This document shows, piece after piece, positions 1-8,447 of a stretch of DNA of 19,526 bases. Position 1 is the stretch's first letter. Every line of letters starts with the position of its first letter. The translations under genes and the position numbers were made by a program. This DNA comes from Cytophagaceae bacterium. Lineage in GTDB: Bacteria > Bacteroidota > Bacteroidia > Cytophagales > Spirosomataceae. The DNA lies in assembly GCA_947471105.1 (NCBI GenBank), contig CANIYB010000006.1, forward strand, positions 1 through 19,526. Direction: 5' to 3'. The notes under the pieces are model-generated. The model was not told the DNA's origin, searched no databases, and saw nothing but the letters and a program-made list of their open reading frames with translations.

Positions 1-404
1 AAATACTCTAAGCCACCGATGGCAGCTGCTCCCATTCCTTGATTTCGAGTAGATTTGGTTGAATTCTTCTCATATAAGTCCCTTGAATTTATTTGTGGTC
101 CAAATCCATAATAGGTATGTAAATCTGCATTAACGAGCGTTGGGTAATGCCATAAATAGAGCATATTAATGGAATAACCTATGTTGCGAAATTCTCCATC
201 TTTATAATTTCGATCTGTTCCCCATAAACCTCCGTAGGTCCCGATATTGACTTCTATTGCATTTATTCCATTTTCGGAATACTTTCTCGCCATAAATCCA
301 CCAGGTTCCCCGACCCTAAAACCCGCTGCCCAATCTTGTAACTGTCCATAATTTTCATGGCTCAAAATCAATAAAAAAAGAAATAAGAATATTTTTTTAC
401 ACAT
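1..404 (-). CDS. Exported barrel-like protein, partial (C-terminus beyond left edge)
   Basis: I translated this by hand: about 134 residues are visible from ATG at 404 to the window edge, in an open frame. The N-terminus (MCKKIFLFLFLLILSHENYG) is a signal peptide, with a Lys pair, a strongly hydrophobic core and a likely cleavage site near residues 19-21. The mature part is rich in Gly, Tyr, Trp and Asn with alternating polar and aromatic stretches (GTYGGLWGT, YSINMLYLWHYP, HTYYGFGPQIN). That resembles the start of a small outer-membrane beta-barrel, a reading based on composition, not on a recognised domain. The start ATG overlaps the hisC stop (ATGTGTAA, 8 nt), so it is probably translated with the his genes. 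It has no evident role in histidine synthesis. The family is unknown and the C-terminus is not visible. Confidence 0.7.
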   Translation of the reverse strand, partial: MCKKIFLFLFLLILSHENYGQLQDWAAGFRVGEPGGFMARKYSENGINAIEVNIGTYGGLWGTDRNYKDGEFRNIGYSINMLYLWHYPTLVNADLHTYYGFGPQINSRDLYEKNSTKSTRNQGMGAAAIGGLEY

Positions 405-1458
405 TGTTTTCGGTATAAAAAATCTTTATTTTTTGTATTAATTCTTTGTTCTCGCTTTCTAATCCAATGGTGATCCTGATCGAATCATTACAAAGCTCCA
501 CATTTGATCTATTCCGAGCAATTATTTTCTGCGAAATTAAATAATCAAATAATTCTTGAGCACGAATAAATTTAACTAAAATAAAATTAGCATCAGAATG
601 GAATATAGTCGAAACACCTTTAATATGTTTTAAATCATTAATTAATTTCTCCTTATTAATTTTTAACTGTTGGATAGATTTAGTGACAAATTGACTATTA
701 CCTAATGCTTTTTGAACTAATCGTTGGGTAGCCCCTCCAATGTTATAAGGCGGCTTTATTTTATTGAAAAGGTTAATGATTGTTGGGTTAGCAAAAGCCA
801 TTCCGAGACGCAATGAAGCTAATCCATAAGCTTTAGACAACGTTTGTAATACGATGAGTTGAGGGAATCTATTTAACTCTTGTATGAAACTAGGCTCATT
901 GGAAAAATCAATATATGCTTCATCTATTACAACAAAGCCAGTTTGAAACGAATCAAGAATTTTATAAATATCTTCTCTCTTCATTAAATTGCCCGTTGGA
1001 TTATTGGGTGAGCATATAAATAGTAAGCGAGTGGTAGAATCAATCGTTTTTAAGATGGAATCTATATTTAATTGATATTCTGAGGTTAAATTAACCTTTA
1101 TCAAAGGCACATTATTAATAGATGCACTTACTTCATACATTCCATAGGTAGGAGGGCAAACGATTATGGAACTAGCATCTGGCGTGCACGTCATTCTGAT
1201 CAATAGATCTATCGCTTCATCAGATCCATTTCCTAGAAATATTTCATCAGTAGAGCAATTTTTGATTTTAGCTATTTGACTTTTTATTTGCCATTGCAAT
1301 GGATCTGGATACCGATTGAAGTCTTCTTCCAAACCTGATCCAATAGGATTTTCATTAGCATCTAGAAAAATACCCTCAGTACCTTTAAATTCATCTCTAG
1401 CAGATGAATAAGGCTTTAAATTCCAAATATGTGGTAATATGTATTTTTTATAATCCAT
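397..1458 (-). CDS. hisC: Histidinol-phosphate aminotransferase
   Basis: HisC (353 aa, the usual length of about 350) transfers the amino group of glutamate to imidazole-acetol phosphate, giving L-histidinol phosphate, in the cytoplasm with PLP. Fold-type I landmarks are visible: NENP near residue 35, the Y/PTYGMY segment near 104, SPNNPTG at 150-156 that holds the cofactor ring, VIDEAY with Asp179, and the Schiff-base lysine K209 in TLSKAYGLASLRLG. The final Arg region (RITIGLESEN) fits carboxylate binding. The start overlaps the end of hisD by 11 bp and its stop overlaps the next start by 8 bp, so it sits in one polycistron hisG-hisD-hisC-barrel protein. Other fold-I aminotransferases are possible in principle, but the his neighbours settle the call. 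Confidence 0.96.
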   Translation of the reverse strand: MDYKKYILPHIWNLKPYSSARDEFKGTEGIFLDANENPIGSGLEEDFNRYPDPLQWQIKSQIAKIKNCSTDEIFLGNGSDEAIDLLIRMTCTPDASSIIVCPPTYGMYEVSASINNVPLIKVNLTSEYQLNIDSILKTIDSTTRLLFICSPNNPTGNLMKREDIYKILDSFQTGFVVIDEAYIDFSNEPSFIQELNRFPQLIVLQTLSKAYGLASLRLGMAFANPTIINLFNKIKPPYNIGGATQRLVQKALGNSQFVTKSIQQLKINKEKLINDLKHIKGVSTIFHSDANFILVKFIRAQELFDYLISQKIIARNRSNVELCNDSIRITIGLESENKELIQKIKIFYTENNV

Positions 1459-2719
1459 TATTTAATCGGACTTTTACTGCATTCGCATGTGCCTGTAATG
1501 ATTCTGCTTCAGCCATAGGTATGATACTCTCGCTCAAAATTTCCAATCCTCTTTTACTTATAGCCTGTAATGTAATTTTTTTACAAAAGCTATCCAAATT
1601 AACCCCTGAATATGCCCTGGCATGACCATTGGTGGGTAATGTATGGTTGGTTCCTGATGAATAATCACCAGCTGATTCTGGGGTAAAGTGTCCCAAGAAT
1701 ATCGAACCAGCATTGATTATCTTATCAGATATTTTTTCAGGGTTATCACAAGCTAAAATTAAGTGTTCAGCCGCATATTCATTTAGTAAATCAATGGCCT
1801 CATCCGAATTATTAACCAATATAAATTTAGAATTTACAATAGCCTCTTTTGCTAATTCTTTTCTAGGTAGGTCTTTTAGTTGGCTTTCTAATTCAAAAAT
1901 AGTATTTTGTATTAAGGTCTCAGAAGTAGATACTAGAAATACTTGTGAGTCTACGCCATGTTCCGCTTGGGATAATAAATCAGAGGCCACAAAACGTGCA
2001 TTTGAAGTATTATCAGCATAAATGGCGACTTCTGAAGGACCAGCCGGCATGTCAATGGCCACTCCCATTGAATTTGCATGCATTTTCGCTGCTGTGACAT
2101 ATTGATTACCAGGACCAAATATTTTATAAACTTTAGGAATGGATGGTGTTCCTAAGGCCAAAGCAGCTATAGCCTGTGCCCCGCCTACTTTACACATTTT
2201 AGTTATTCCACACAATTTAGCGGTGTAAAATATCGCTGGGTGTATCCCAGGAGTGCATAAAACAATTTCTGAGCAACCTGCTATTTTGGCCGGTATGGCT
2301 AACATTAAAATGGTTGAAAATAAGGGTGCTGTTCCTCCTGGGATGTAAATGCCAACTTTCTCTATGGGACTTGACTTTTGCCAACAAACCACCCCAGGGC
2401 TAGTTTCAATTCTATTTTCAACTAATTTTTGAGCTTCGTGAAACTTCCAGATATTATCAAACGCGATCTTTATGGCTGTTTTTAAATCATCATCTGTCGC
2501 TTCTGAATAAGCATCAATTTCCTTTTCAGTATAAAGAATGGTATCTATTTTTCTTTTTTCAAATTCATAAGTCAGACTTGTCAGTGCTTCATCTTTATCA
2601 GTCTTAACCTGTAAAAATATTGATTCAATTAAACTGTCTATCTTCGATGACTCAATTTGAGGCCTTGCGCACAATTCCGAATAATCAGATCGAGAAGGAA
2701 ATTTAATTACCTGAATCAT
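1448..2719 (-). CDS. hisD: Histidinol dehydrogenase
   Basis: HisD (423 aa, family about 430) is the zinc- and NAD-dependent enzyme that oxidises L-histidinol to L-histidine in two steps. The family residues are all present: zinc ligands Q251 and H254 in LLSQAEHG, D352 in AGDYSSGTNHTLPT and H411 in LQAHANAVKVRL, and the catalytic E318-H319 pair in AAEHL. IFGPGNQYV (about 200-208) and the AIDMPAGPSE segment are typical. Its ATG overlaps the hisG stop by one base (TAATG), a classic translational coupling, and its 3' end overlaps hisC by 11 bp. I see no truncation or odd residues. The start gives the normal N-terminus (MIQVIKFPS). Confidence 0.97.
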   Translation of the reverse strand: MIQVIKFPSRSDYSELCARPQIESSKIDSLIESIFLQVKTDKDEALTSLTYEFEKRKIDTILYTEKEIDAYSEATDDDLKTAIKIAFDNIWKFHEAQKLVENRIETSPGVVCWQKSSPIEKVGIYIPGGTAPLFSTILMLAIPAKIAGCSEIVLCTPGIHPAIFYTAKLCGITKMCKVGGAQAIAALALGTPSIPKVYKIFGPGNQYVTAAKMHANSMGVAIDMPAGPSEVAIYADNTSNARFVASDLLSQAEHGVDSQVFLVSTSETLIQNTIFELESQLKDLPRKELAKEAIVNSKFILVNNSDEAIDLLNEYAAEHLILACDNPEKISDKIINAGSIFLGHFTPESAGDYSSGTNHTLPTNGHARAYSGVNLDSFCKKITLQAISKRGLEILSESIIPMAEAESLQAHANAVKVRLNNGL

Positions 2720-3582
2720 TATAAAATCATTTTTTCAATGGGTAATACCAAAATACCTTCAGCACCTGCGGACCTTAGTGACTCAATGATTTCCCAAAAA
2801 TCGTTTTCTGAAATCACCGAATGTAAAGAGAACCATCCCCTTTCTGCTAATGGGACAACAGATGGAGAACGCATTCCAGGCAGTAATGCAATAATTTCAG
2901 TGATATTTTCTTCTTTGGCATTTAAAACAACATACTTTGCATTTTGTCCTTTTTGAACCGCATCTATCCTGAATATTATTTTATCTAATAATTCTTTTTT
3001 CGTCTTATTTAATTGCTTGTTTGAAATTAAAACCGCTTGGCTTTTAAATACTTCAGCAACTTCTTTTAAGCCATTGCTAAGTAATGTTCCGCCCGTTGAA
3101 ACAATATCACAAATACCTTCTGCCAAGCCAATACTTGGGGCAATTTCTACAGAGCCAGAAATCTCATGGGTTTCCGCTTTTACTCCATTGGCTTTTAAAA
3201 ATGCATCCGTTAGGTTAGGGTAGGAGGTGGCAATGCTCTTTCCATTGAAATAAGTTAAATCCGTGTAAATTTCATTTCTGGGAATGGCTAAAGATAAACG
3301 ACACTTTGAAAAGCCTAATTCTTTGACTATATCAACCTTTCTTTTTTGCTCCATAAGCACATTTAAACCAATAACGCCTAAATCAGCGACGCCATCTTCC
3401 ACGTATCCAGGAATATCATCATCTCTCAGGAACAAAAACTCGATGGGAAAATTACTTGACACAGATCTTAATTTAGATCCATGCGCTTCAAATTTAATTC
3501 CACACTCTTTAAATAACTTTAATGAGTCTTCGCTTAATCGACCTGATTTTTGAATAGCTATTCTAATATTTTCTGTGCTCAT
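2719..3582 (-). CDS. hisG: ATP phosphoribosyltransferase, long form
   Basis: HisG condenses ATP with PRPP, the first committed and usually histidine-inhibited step of the pathway. I chose the ATG at 3582 (MSTENIRIAIQKSGRL, 287 aa) rather than the Met at 3633. The first 17 residues of the longer frame have no family counterpart and lie on the hairpin at 3605-3629. Visible signatures are DLGVIGLNVL near the N-terminal half, then the PRPP-binding block with GSVEIAPSIGLAEG followed by IVSTGGTLL. The last 80 or so residues (AKYVVLNAKEENI to GAEGILVLPIEKMIL) form the C-terminal regulatory domain of the long, HisZ-independent class. It is the first gene of the overlapping hisGDC block. A promoter must lie in the 60 bp gap from pdhC or the gene is read through from there; I see no good TAnnTTTG. 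Confidence 0.95.
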   Translation of the reverse strand: MSTENIRIAIQKSGRLSEDSLKLFKECGIKFEAHGSKLRSVSSNFPIEFLFLRDDDIPGYVEDGVADLGVIGLNVLMEQKRKVDIVKELGFSKCRLSLAIPRNEIYTDLTYFNGKSIATSYPNLTDAFLKANGVKAETHEISGSVEIAPSIGLAEGICDIVSTGGTLLSNGLKEVAEVFKSQAVLISNKQLNKTKKELLDKIIFRIDAVQKGQNAKYVVLNAKEENITEIIALLPGMRSPSVVPLAERGWFSLHSVISENDFWEIIESLRSAGAEGILVLPIEKMIL

Positions 3583-3604
3583 AATCATGCTAGTTTTAAA
3601 TAGA

Positions 3605-3629
3605 CAAGCCCCGATTTTTTCGAGGCTTG
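3605..3629 (-). terminator. Hairpin between pdhC and hisG
   Basis: Ten-pair inverted repeat (3605-3614 with 3620-3629, one G-U pair, 5-nt loop of A on the minus strand), starting 16 nt past the pdhC stop. The minus-strand tail is only moderately T-rich (TCTATTT), so termination may be partial. It separates the pdhC unit from the his operon. An attenuator role for hisG is possible but unsupported, since I see no His-rich leader peptide. Confidence 0.65.
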
Positions 3630-3644
3630 CCAATTAATCAGGTG

Positions 3645-5234
3645 TTATAAAAACATTTTTATTGGGTCCTCTAAATATTGCTTCAGGGTTTGCAGAAAAG
3701 CAGCTCCTGTGGCTCCATCAACTACTCGATGGTCACATGTCAACGTTAATTTCATGATGTTAGTGGCATAAAATTGACCGTTTTTGACACCAACAGTTTC
3801 TTTAATTCCGCCCACGGCCAAAATGCACGATTCAGGTGAATTAATAATCGATGTGAATTGATCTATCCCAAACATGCCTAAATTACTCACCGTGAACGTA
3901 TTACCTTCCCAATCTTTAGGTTGCAATTGCTTAGCTTTTGCTTTTCCACCTAAATCTTTTGCTTCCGCAGATATTTCAGCGATGGATTTTTCATTTGCAA
4001 ATCGAATCACAGGAACAAGTAAACCATCTTCTACTGCCACTGCCATACCTATATGTACATGTTTGTTGACCCTAATTCGGTCTTCCATCCAATATGAATT
4101 TACTTTCGGATGTTTTACTAATGCTATGGATGCTGCTTTAATGACGAAATCATTAAATGAAATTTTAACAGGGAAAACTTCATTCATGCTGACTCTTGCT
4201 TCAATGGCCTTATCCATGTTGATTTCCATGGTCAGGTAGAATTCTGGAGCACTGAATTTTGATTCAGATAGTCTTCTTGCAATGGTTTTGCGCATTTGAC
4301 TATTTGGAATATCTTCAAAACTTTCAGTCCCACCTGTAAAATGACTCGTTTTAGATCCGCCTTGATTCGGATTGTAATTTTCCACATCAGACTTTGTTAT
4401 CCTTCCTCCTTCTCCCGTTCCTTGAATCCATGATAAATTATACCCTTTTTCTTTAGCTAATGCCCGTGCTAATGGAGATGATTTTACTTCTACATTAGAA
4501 GCAGTTTGCTGGGTTGATTGAGCCGTTTCAATGGGTTTAACTTCTTCAACCGCCTTGATAGGAGCCGGTGCACTGGCTTGTACGACCGCAGGTGCGTCAA
4601 CTTTGACCGTATTTTCTGCGTCTAAGATCTTCTTGAAATCTGCCCCAGGTTCACCTACAATGGCAATTATCCCATCTACGACAACCCCTTTTCCTTCTTG
4701 TGCCCCAATATACAATAGAGTTCCATCTTCATAATTCTCTAATTCCATTGTGGCTTTATCCGTTTCCACTTCGGCAATGATGTCACCACTTTTAACTTTA
4801 TCACCTTCTTTTTTCAACCATTTTGCGATGACGCCTTCAATCATCGTATCACTCATTTTTGGCATTCTGACTGCCTTAGCTTTTATCTTACTTAAATCAA
4901 TCGCAGGTTGATTTGTTATTACTTCAACAACCTTTTCAACAACTTCGTTTATGACAACTGCTTTGGATTCAGTTAATAAACTTGAATAATCTTCACCCTT
5001 TGTTCCCACTATAGCTATAATGCCATCTACAGGAGCCGCTTCCCCTGCTTTTATACCAATGTAAAGTAATGTCCCATCCTCATAATTCTCAAGTTCCATT
5101 GTAGCCTTATCGGTTTCAACTTCAGCTATGATGTCGCCGGACTTAATTGTATCTCCTTCTTTTTTCAACCATTTAGCAATGACACCCTCTAACATCGTGT
5201 CACTCATCTTGGGCATTCTTATAACTTGAGCCAT
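3645..5234 (-). CDS. pdhC: Pyruvate dehydrogenase complex E2 (dihydrolipoyl acetyltransferase), two lipoyl domains
   Basis: E2 carries acetyl groups on swinging lipoyl-lysines and passes them to CoA, forming the core of the pyruvate dehydrogenase complex. Domain order in 529 aa: lipoyl domain 1 (about 2-80, K43 in ETDKATMELE), a linker, lipoyl domain 2 (about 121-200, K160 in the same motif), an Ala/Pro/Thr/Gln-rich linker (205-248), the peripheral E1/E3-binding domain (about 251-287, SSPLARALAKEKG then GTGEGGRITKSDV), and the acetyltransferase domain ending in DHRVVDGA with catalytic H502 and D506. Two lipoyl domains plus MPKMSDTM motifs favour pyruvate over 2-oxoglutarate E2, though substrate cannot be proved from sequence. 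pdhA/pdhB and E3 are not adjacent. It lies 73 bp after lepA, same strand, and is followed by a hairpin. Confidence 0.93.
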   Translation of the reverse strand: MAQVIRMPKMSDTMLEGVIAKWLKKEGDTIKSGDIIAEVETDKATMELENYEDGTLLYIGIKAGEAAPVDGIIAIVGTKGEDYSSLLTESKAVVINEVVEKVVEVITNQPAIDLSKIKAKAVRMPKMSDTMIEGVIAKWLKKEGDKVKSGDIIAEVETDKATMELENYEDGTLLYIGAQEGKGVVVDGIIAIVGEPGADFKKILDAENTVKVDAPAVVQASAPAPIKAVEEVKPIETAQSTQQTASNVEVKSSPLARALAKEKGYNLSWIQGTGEGGRITKSDVENYNPNQGGSKTSHFTGGTESFEDIPNSQMRKTIARRLSESKFSAPEFYLTMEINMDKAIEARVSMNEVFPVKISFNDFVIKAASIALVKHPKVNSYWMEDRIRVNKHVHIGMAVAVEDGLLVPVIRFANEKSIAEISAEAKDLGGKAKAKQLQPKDWEGNTFTVSNLGMFGIDQFTSIINSPESCILAVGGIKETVGVKNGQFYATNIMKLTLTCDHRVVDGATGAAFLQTLKQYLEDPIKMFL

Positions 5235-5307
5235 CTTATTTATTTTGAATCTTAAAATTACGCTTTAAACGCTTCTTTTAAAATTATTTATAAAAAAATT
5301 ATTTGTC

Positions 5308-7095
5308 TTAATCTAATTTCAAGACTGCCATAAAGGCTTCTTGAGGAATTTCAACATTTCCTACCTGCCTCATTCTCTTTTTACCTTTCTTTTGTTTCTC
5401 TAGTAATTTACGTTTTCTAGAAATATCACCGCCATAACATTTGGCTAAAACATCTTTTCTTAAGGCTTTAACCGTTTCTCTGGCAATTATCTTTTGTCCT
5501 ATAGCCGCTTGAATGGCTATTTCAAATTGTTGGCGTGGCAATAATTCCCTTAATTTTTCACACAACCTTTTTCCCCAATCATACGCTTTATCTCGATGAA
5601 CAATGGCAGATAATGCATCCACTTTCTCGCCATTCAACATAATATCCAATTTAACCATTTCACCTGGTTCGTATCCTTTGTACTCATAGTCCAAAGATGC
5701 ATAACCCCTTGAAATAGTTTTTAACCGATCAAAAAAGTCGAAAACAACTTCAGACAATGGCATGTCAAACGTTAATTCTACTCGGTCAGTCGTTAAATAA
5801 ATTTGATTTTTTAATATACCACGCTTATCCATACACAAACTCATGATGACCCCCGTGTATTCAGATTTGGTAATAATTTGTGCCTTAATATAGGGCTCCT
5901 CTATAATATTGATCAGATTAGGCTCTGGTAATTCGCTTGGCGCAGATACCCATTCTGTTTCACCTGCGGTTGTAAGTACTTTAAATTTCACCGATGGGAC
6001 TGTCGTGATCACCGTCATGTCAAACTCTCTCTCAAGTCTTTCCTGTACGATTTCCATGTGCAACATACCTAGAAATCCGCATCGAAAACCAAAACCTAAG
6101 GCCATGGAAGTTTCCGGTTCCCACACAAGAGAGGCATCATTTAATTGGAGCTTTTCCATGGCATCCCTTAAATCTTCAAATTCGGATGTTTCGACCGGAT
6201 AGATTCCTGCAAACACCATGGGTTTTACTTCTTCAAATCCTTGAATAGCCAATTTGCATGGATTTGATACTTGGGTAATTGTATCACCTACTTTTACCTC
6301 CTTTGCTTCTTTGATACCTGAAATTAGGTATCCTACATCTCCGGTTTTAATAAGTGCTTTAGGTTCTTGCTCTAAACCTAAGGTGCCAATTTCATCTGCG
6401 AAATATTCTTTACCTGTATTTAGGAATTTAACCCGATCTCCTTTTCTGATTTCTCCATTATACACTCTAAATATGACTTCAATTCCTCGATAGGAATTGA
6501 AAGTTGAATCAAAAATAAGTGCTTGTAATGGCGCTTCTGGATCACCTTTTGGGGGTGGAATTCGAGCAATGACAGCATCTAAAATATCTTGTATTCCGAT
6601 TCCTTCCTTTCCAGATGCATGAATAATATCTTCTTTTTTGCAACCGATTAAATCAATGATTTGATCTGACACATCATCTGGCATGGCCCCAGGAAGATCA
6701 ATTTTGTTCAATACGGGTATAATCTCTAAATCGTGATTGATGGCTAAGTACAAGTTTGAAATGGTCTGAGCCTCAATTCCTTGTGATGCATCCACAATTA
6801 ACAATGCACCTTCACAAGCCGCAATCGATCTTGAAACTTCATAAGAGAAATCTACGTGGCCCGGTGTGTCAATTAAATTTAGTGTGTATATTTCTCCGTC
6901 TTTGGGATATTGCATTTGAATCGCATGAGACTTGATGGTAATCCCTCTTTCTCTTTCTAAATCCATGTCATCCAATAATTGATGCATCATATCCCTCTTT
7001 TGAACCGTATTGGTGAATTCAATTAACCGGTCAGCTAGAGTACTTTTACCATGATCAATATGTGCGATGATGCAAAAATTTCGAAGGTTTTTCAT
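5308..7095 (-). CDS. lepA: Elongation factor 4 (LepA), ribosome back-translocating GTPase
   Basis: LepA is a translational GTPase that binds the ribosome and, in the family, promotes back-translocation or assists initiation and subunit assembly under stress. At 595 aa it is of normal length (about 600). GTP-binding motifs are intact: G1 AHIDHGKST (11-19) with the histidine of translation factors, switch region RERGITIKS (48-56), G3 DTPGH (76-80), G4 NKID (130-133). Domain II, the EF-G-like domains (GFGFRCGFLGMLHMEI), and the LepA-specific C-terminal tail (KALRKDVLAKCYGGDISRKR, then KKRMRQVGNVEIPQEAF) all follow. The start gives MKNLRNFCIIAHIDHG, the standard N-terminus. It lies 61 bp after pepP, probably in the same unit as pepP and the methyltransferase; no strong promoter is visible in the gap. 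Confidence 0.98.
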   Translation of the reverse strand: MKNLRNFCIIAHIDHGKSTLADRLIEFTNTVQKRDMMHQLLDDMDLERERGITIKSHAIQMQYPKDGEIYTLNLIDTPGHVDFSYEVSRSIAACEGALLIVDASQGIEAQTISNLYLAINHDLEIIPVLNKIDLPGAMPDDVSDQIIDLIGCKKEDIIHASGKEGIGIQDILDAVIARIPPPKGDPEAPLQALIFDSTFNSYRGIEVIFRVYNGEIRKGDRVKFLNTGKEYFADEIGTLGLEQEPKALIKTGDVGYLISGIKEAKEVKVGDTITQVSNPCKLAIQGFEEVKPMVFAGIYPVETSEFEDLRDAMEKLQLNDASLVWEPETSMALGFGFRCGFLGMLHMEIVQERLEREFDMTVITTVPSVKFKVLTTAGETEWVSAPSELPEPNLINIIEEPYIKAQIITKSEYTGVIMSLCMDKRGILKNQIYLTTDRVELTFDMPLSEVVFDFFDRLKTISRGYASLDYEYKGYEPGEMVKLDIMLNGEKVDALSAIVHRDKAYDWGKRLCEKLRELLPRQQFEIAIQAAIGQKIIARETVKALRKDVLAKCYGGDISRKRKLLEKQKKGKKRMRQVGNVEIPQEAFMAVLKLD

Positions 7096-7156
7096 TAATG
7101 TTATTTACTAATAATTTGTTTATTAAAATTGAATCTTAAATTGAAAATTGTTCAAA

Positions 7157-8446
7157 TTATGAATTCATTAAAGTTTCAATTTCTTCCCAATGAATTGGGA
7201 TATTATTCATCAAATTTACGGCTCCTTTATCAGTGATCAATAAATTATTTTCTAATCTAATTCCTAGCCCTTCTTCTCTGATATAAATTCCTGGTTCGCA
7301 AGTTAAAACCATACCAGATGCAAATGGTTTATATTTATCCCAAACATCGTGTACATCAATACCTAAATGATGAGCCACACCATGCATGAAATACTTTTTA
7401 AATAGTGGTTGGTGTTTATCCTGTTTTTCAACATCATTTCGCGTAAATAGACCTAAATCGATCAGTTTACTTTCCATGTATTTTTCTACCTCTTTTTGAT
7501 AATCTACCCAATATGTACCTGAAGTCATTATTTGGGTAGCAAAATTCAATACATCATGTACCGCTTCGTAAACTTGTTTTTGTCTTTTGGTAAACCGACC
7601 ATTGACCGGAATTGTTCTTGTCATATCAGCATTGTAATTCGCATAACAAGCTCCAACATCTAATAACAACATATCTCCATCTTTACATGCTAATGTATTT
7701 TCAATATAATGTAAAACACAAGCATTTGAACCGGAAGCAATAATAGGCGTGTAGGCAAATCCATTACTCCGATTTTTAATAAACTCATGAATGAATTCAG
7801 CTTCCACTTCATATTCAAATACACCAGGTTTGGTGAACTTTAAAATCCTTCTAAATGCTTTTTCGGTAATATCGATCGCTTTTTGTAAGGCTTCTATTTC
7901 GATAGTTTCCTTTTGCATGCGGATGACATTCAATAAAGGCGCGAGCCTTTCGATCTTATGCAGAGGATATTTCTCCTTAATTTCTAAGTTTAAACGGTCA
8001 TTTTGAGTTTCTACACTTGAGCTATTTCGAATATGTTCATTGTCGATTAAATAGATTTGCTCAGCACTATAAACGATGGTTTTAAGAATTTGCTCAAAAT
8101 GACTACTCCATTGAATATTTTTGATTCCTGAAATTTCTATGGCCTCTTGTTTGGTGAATTTATGTCCTTCCCAAATTTCAATTAATTCAGAAGTCTCCTT
8201 AACGAACGCTATTTCCTTATATTGATCTTCAGGTGCATCAGGGTAAATGATCAGCAGCGTTTCTTCTTGGTCTAATCCTGATAAATAATACAAGTCAGAA
8301 TTCTGCTTAAATCCCATTGTGCCATCGGCATTGGTAGGCATGATATCATTGGAACTAATGATGACCATGGATTTAGGAGGCAATAATTCAATTAATTTAG
8401 CCCTATTTTTAATAAATAATGTTGACGATAGTTTTTCGTAGCGCAT
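7157..8446 (-). CDS. pepP: Xaa-Pro aminopeptidase (M24B metallopeptidase)
   Basis: This enzyme removes an N-terminal residue that precedes proline, using two metal ions (usually Mn). The 429 aa show the two-domain AMP/prolidase layout: an N-terminal creatinase-like domain (1 to about 165, with FKQNSDLYYLSGLDQEE typical of the AMP_N domain) and a pita-bread catalytic domain (about 180-425). All five metal ligands are present: D263 (LLLDVGA), D274 (NADMTRT), H359 (GVAHHLGIDVHD), E384 (TCEPGIYI) and E399 (GIRLEN). No signal peptide, so cytoplasmic. Its ATG is separated by a single base from the stop of the upstream methyltransferase, so the two are co-translated or at least co-transcribed. Prolidase (PepQ) is an alternative, but the AMP_N domain and length favour PepP. 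Confidence 0.93.
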   Translation of the reverse strand: MRYEKLSSTLFIKNRAKLIELLPPKSMVIISSNDIMPTNADGTMGFKQNSDLYYLSGLDQEETLLIIYPDAPEDQYKEIAFVKETSELIEIWEGHKFTKQEAIEISGIKNIQWSSHFEQILKTIVYSAEQIYLIDNEHIRNSSSVETQNDRLNLEIKEKYPLHKIERLAPLLNVIRMQKETIEIEALQKAIDITEKAFRRILKFTKPGVFEYEVEAEFIHEFIKNRSNGFAYTPIIASGSNACVLHYIENTLACKDGDMLLLDVGACYANYNADMTRTIPVNGRFTKRQKQVYEAVHDVLNFATQIMTSGTYWVDYQKEVEKYMESKLIDLGLFTRNDVEKQDKHQPLFKKYFMHGVAHHLGIDVHDVWDKYKPFASGMVLTCEPGIYIREEGLGIRLENNLLITDKGAVNLMNNIPIHWEEIETLMNS

Positions 8447-8447
8447 A

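Noticed and set aside
1404..2021. Plus-strand frames of 73 and 102 aa
   Set aside because: They are antisense to hisC/hisD, with no family motifs and no start signals; same for the plus-strand frames across hisG, pdhC, lepA, pepP and pgi.
5260..5274. Direct repeat ACGCTT-taa-ACGCTT upstream of pdhC
   Set aside because: Too short to claim an operator; it could occur by chance in a 73-bp AT-rich gap.
7096..7156. Promoter for lepA in the pepP-lepA gap
   Set aside because: No TAnnTTTG match in the minus-strand sequence; read-through from the methyltransferase-pepP unit is just as likely.
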